Part shown: positions 5,027-7,088 of the stretch, piece by piece
Layout of the letters: each line of letters starts with the position of its first letter
Position numbering within the stretch: the stretch's first letter is position 1
NCBI GenBank assembly: GCA_004555705.1
Contig: SFHI01000077.1
Coordinates: 1 to 7,088 of the forward strand
Direction of reading: 5' to 3'
Source of the DNA: Clostridiales bacterium
GTDB taxonomy: Bacteria; Bacillota; Clostridia; Oscillospirales; Oscillospiraceae
Length of the DNA stretch: 7,088 nt
The notes under the pieces: model-generated
Databases searched by the model: none
Told to the model about the DNA's origin: nothing
Seen by the model: the letters and a program-made list of their open reading frames with translations, nothing else
Made by a program: the position numbers and the translations under genes

Positions 5027-6924
5027 TGCCCCCTGTAAGAATGCGGGGTGATGGCCGGAAGGCCCGCAACCCCAAGAAAACCTTGCTCCGACTGCTGGGC
5101 TACATGAAGCGGTATCTGCCCATATTGGCCCTGGTGCTTGTCTGCATTTTCCTCAGCTCCTACGCCCAGACCGCGGGAAGCGCCGCCCTGGGCAAGCTGG
5201 TGGACGACTATATCCTGCCCATGGTGGCCACCGGTTCCACGGATTTTGGCCCTCTGCTAAAATTTCTGGTGAAGCTGGGTGCCCTGCTGGGCTTGGGCCT
5301 TGTGTGCGCGTTCCTGTATAACTACCTGATGGTGGGCGTGAGCCAGGGAACCCAGAAGCAGATCCGGGACGAAATGTTCACCAAGATGCAGCGGCTGCCC
5401 CTTCGGTACTTCGATTCCAACACCGCGGGCAACATCATGTCCCGCTACACCAGCGACATCGACACCCTGCGGCAGATGGTGTCCCAGTCCATCCCCCAGG
5501 CGGCCAGCTCCATCATCACCCTGGTAGTGGTGTTCGGGCGGATGCTCTCCACCTCCCTTCTGCTCACGGGGATCACCATCATCACCCTGATGGGCGTGGC
5601 GGGCATTACCATGGCGCTGGCGAAAAAGTCCAGCGGCTACTTCGTGGGCCAGCAGAAGTCCCTGGGCGCCCTCAACGGCTACATCGAGGAGATGATCTCC
5701 GGCCAGAAGGTGGTGAAGGTATTCACCCGGGAGGAGAAGTGCAAGGAGGAGTTCGACGAGCTGAACGAAACCCTGAGGCGCAACGCCTACTCCGCCGGCA
5801 AATTCTCCAACATGATGGGCCCCATCAACAATAATCTGAGCTATGTGCAGTACGCCATTCTCGCCGTCATCGGCGGCGCTCTGGTGGTGGCCTCCGACGG
5901 GAAAATGCTGACCCTGGGCAGCCTCATGACCTTCATGATCCTGTCCCGGAACGTGAGTATGCCCATCAGCCAGATTTCCAACCAGATCAATTCCATTATC
6001 ATGGCCCTGGCCGGCGCGGAGCGGGTGTTCGAGCTGATGGATCAGGAGCCGGAGGTGGACGAGGGCTATGTGACCCTGGTCAACGCGAAGATCGCCGAGG
6101 ACGGGACCATCACCGAGACTCCGGAGCACACCGGACACTGGGCCTGGAAGCACCCCCACAAGGCTGACGGCACCGTGACCTACACGGAGCTGAAGGGCGA
6201 TATCACCATGTACAATGTGGACTTCGGCTATGTGCCGGAGAAAACCGTGCTCCATGACATCACCCTCTACGCCAAGCCCGGCCAGAAGATCGCCTTCGTG
6301 GGCGCCACCGGCGCGGGCAAGACCACCATCACCAACCTCATTAACCGGTTCTACGACATCGGCGACGGCAAGATTCGCTACGACAACATCAACATCAATA
6401 AAATCCGCAAGGCGGACCTGCGCCGAAGCCTGGGTGTGGTGCTCCAGGATACCAACCTGTTTACAGGCACGGTGATGGACAATATCCGCTACGGCAACCT
6501 CACTGCCACCGACGAGCAGTGCATCCAGGCGGCGAAGCTTGCCAACGCCCACGACTTCATCACCCGGCTGCCCCAGGGCTACGATACGGAGCTCACCGGC
6601 AACGGCGCAAGCCTCAGCCAGGGCCAGCGGCAGCTTATCGCCATCGCCCGGGCCGCCGTGGCGGACCCCCCGGTGATGATCCTGGACGAGGCCACCTCCT
6701 CCATCGACACCCGCACCGAGGCCCTGGTACAGCAGGGCATGGACGCGCTGATGAAGGGACGCACCGTGTTCGTCATCGCCCACCGGCTGTCCACGGTCAT
6801 GAATTCCGACTGCATCATGGTTCTGGATCACGGCAGAATCATCGAGCGGGGCACCCACGAGGAGCTGATCGCCCAGAAGGGCACCTACTACAAACTCTAC
6901 ACCGGCGTGTTCGAGCTGGAATAA
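5026..6924 (+). CDS. ABC exporter half-transporter, catalytic subunit with inter-domain insert (TMD-NBD)
   Basis: This 632-residue protein is the catalytic partner in the exporter. A basic N-terminal tail (1-30) precedes the membrane domain, with clear segments at about 31-53, 80-105, 155-200 (two helices), 270-292 and 296-318. Its ATPase domain has Walker A GATGAGKTT (426-434, Lys432), Q-loop Gln474, Walker B VMILDE with catalytic Glu555, and an H-loop AHR with His586. The signature is LSQGQ (530-534), not LSGGQ. In the heterodimer this weak signature would face the degenerate Walker site of the first subunit, while the intact catalytic set faces the first subunit's VSGGQ. Between membrane and ATPase domains is an extra segment of about 45 residues (346-390) with HWAWKHPH near its middle, which largely explains the length above the usual 580-600. 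The ATG overlaps the previous stop by 1 bp, and AGGAGG (5011-5016) sits 9 bases upstream. It is the last gene of the operon. Confidence 0.95.
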   Translation: MPPVRMRGDGRKARNPKKTLLRLLGYMKRYLPILALVLVCIFLSSYAQTAGSAALGKLVDDYILPMVATGSTDFGPLLKFLVKLGALLGLGLVCAFLYNYLMVGVSQGTQKQIRDEMFTKMQRLPLRYFDSNTAGNIMSRYTSDIDTLRQMVSQSIPQAASSIITLVVVFGRMLSTSLLLTGITIITLMGVAGITMALAKKSSGYFVGQQKSLGALNGYIEEMISGQKVVKVFTREEKCKEEFDELNETLRRNAYSAGKFSNMMGPINNNLSYVQYAILAVIGGALVVASDGKMLTLGSLMTFMILSRNVSMPISQISNQINSIIMALAGAERVFELMDQEPEVDEGYVTLVNAKIAEDGTITETPEHTGHWAWKHPHKADGTVTYTELKGDITMYNVDFGYVPEKTVLHDITLYAKPGQKIAFVGATGAGKTTITNLINRFYDIGDGKIRYDNININKIRKADLRRSLGVVLQDTNLFTGTVMDNIRYGNLTATDEQCIQAAKLANAHDFITRLPQGYDTELTGNGASLSQGQRQLIAIARAAVADPPVMILDEATSSIDTRTEALVQQGMDALMKGRTVFVIAHRLSTVMNSDCIMVLDHGRIIERGTHEELIAQKGTYYKLYTGVFELE

Positions 6925-6937
6925 TCCCCAAACCCAC

Positions 6938-6972
6938 CCCGGGAACGGAAATCCGTTCCCGGGATTTTTTTT
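6938..6972 (+). terminator. Intrinsic terminator of the MarR-ABC operon
   Basis: A perfect 12-bp stem (6938-6949 with 6952-6963; arm CCCGGGAACGGA) is followed by A and eight T (6965-6972). The formal loop is AA, so in RNA the innermost pair would open. It begins 13 bases after the stop codon at 6924, and no other terminator is seen within the operon. Confidence 0.95.
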
Positions 6973-6983
6973 CTGCCCGGAGG

Positions 6984-7088
6984 AGCGACAAATTGTTGTT
7001 TGAACGGCTTCGCCGAATTGACAATTGACAATTGAAAATTGACAATTATTGTGTCCCTACGGGACGATTTTGAAATAATATGCTGTAT
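6984..7088. repeat. Probable left end of a third dispersed element, cut by the window edge
   Basis: GCGACAAATTGTTGTTTGA (6985-7003) matches the outer motif of elements 1 and 2; the reverse complement of 834-848 shares AAATTGTTGTTTGG. Downstream are the short dyad CGGCTTCGCCG (7005-7015), an ATTGACA-type tandem repeat, the dyad GTCCCTACGGGAC (7052-7064) and finally TATGCTGT (7079-7086). TATGCTGT also precedes the core arm of element 2 (2470-2477). The final bases (AT instead of CA) do not yet match the core, so assignment as a full copy is uncertain. Confidence 0.5.
7017..7047. repeat. Short AT-rich direct repeat (ATTGACA/ATTGAAA units)
   Basis: Four consecutive 7- to 8-nt units read ATTGACA, ATTGACA, ATTGAAA and ATTGACA, ending in ATTATT. 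The block is purely intergenic and lies inside the third element-like region. Promoter-like TTGACA boxes occur in it, but no well-spaced TATAAT is visible before the window ends. Confidence 0.75.

Noticed and set aside
5257..6858. A 533-codon open frame on the minus strand opposite the second exporter gene
   Set aside because: Long antisense frames are expected opposite GC-rich genes. The product is His/Gly/Val-rich low-complexity sequence with no domain, while the plus strand encodes an unmistakable ABC exporter.

Overview
The window looks like chromosomal DNA from a GC-rich member of the Clostridia, most likely an Oscillospiraceae-type gut anaerobe. The evidence is indirect: strong AGGAGG-type ribosome binding sites, intrinsic terminators with long T runs, a typical clostridial lipoprotein signal peptide, a MarR regulator coupled to paired ABC exporter genes, and GC-rich genes separated by AT-rich, repeat-laden gaps. 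No rRNA, tRNA, CRISPR array or transposase is visible.

Layout, left to right. (1) Positions 1-597 hold the C-terminal part of an extracellular solute-binding protein that ends in an unusual membrane anchor; its true start probably lies outside the window. (2) Positions 598-1008 contain a palindromic dispersed repeat (element 1), a small set of overlapping dyads and a promoter. (3) Positions 1009-2382 encode a lipoprotein built from two nearly identical 201-residue units, followed by a strong terminator. (4) Positions 2383-2828 contain that terminator, a second palindromic repeat (element 2) and the promoter/operator of the next operon. (5) Positions 2829-6924 are a compact three-gene operon: a MarR-family regulator and two ABC exporter half-transporters, joined by 4-bp and 1-bp stop/start overlaps and closed by a strong terminator. 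(6) Positions 6925-7088 hold that terminator and the probable start of a third copy of the dispersed repeat.

How the genes work together: the two ABC proteins have complementary defects. The first has Asp for the catalytic Glu and Gln for the switch His; the second has a complete catalytic set but an altered signature motif. This is the pattern of heterodimeric exporters of the TM287/288, BmrCD and LmrCD type, with one active and one degenerate ATP site. The MarR protein probably represses its own operon through a palindrome at the predicted transcription start, and an exported or sensed compound would relieve repression. The lipoprotein and the solute-binding protein are separate units with no evident link to the exporter.

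The least ordinary parts are the tandemly duplicated lipoprotein and the palindromic elements, whose arm hairpins differ between copies by compensating base changes and which lie beside every transcription unit in the window.
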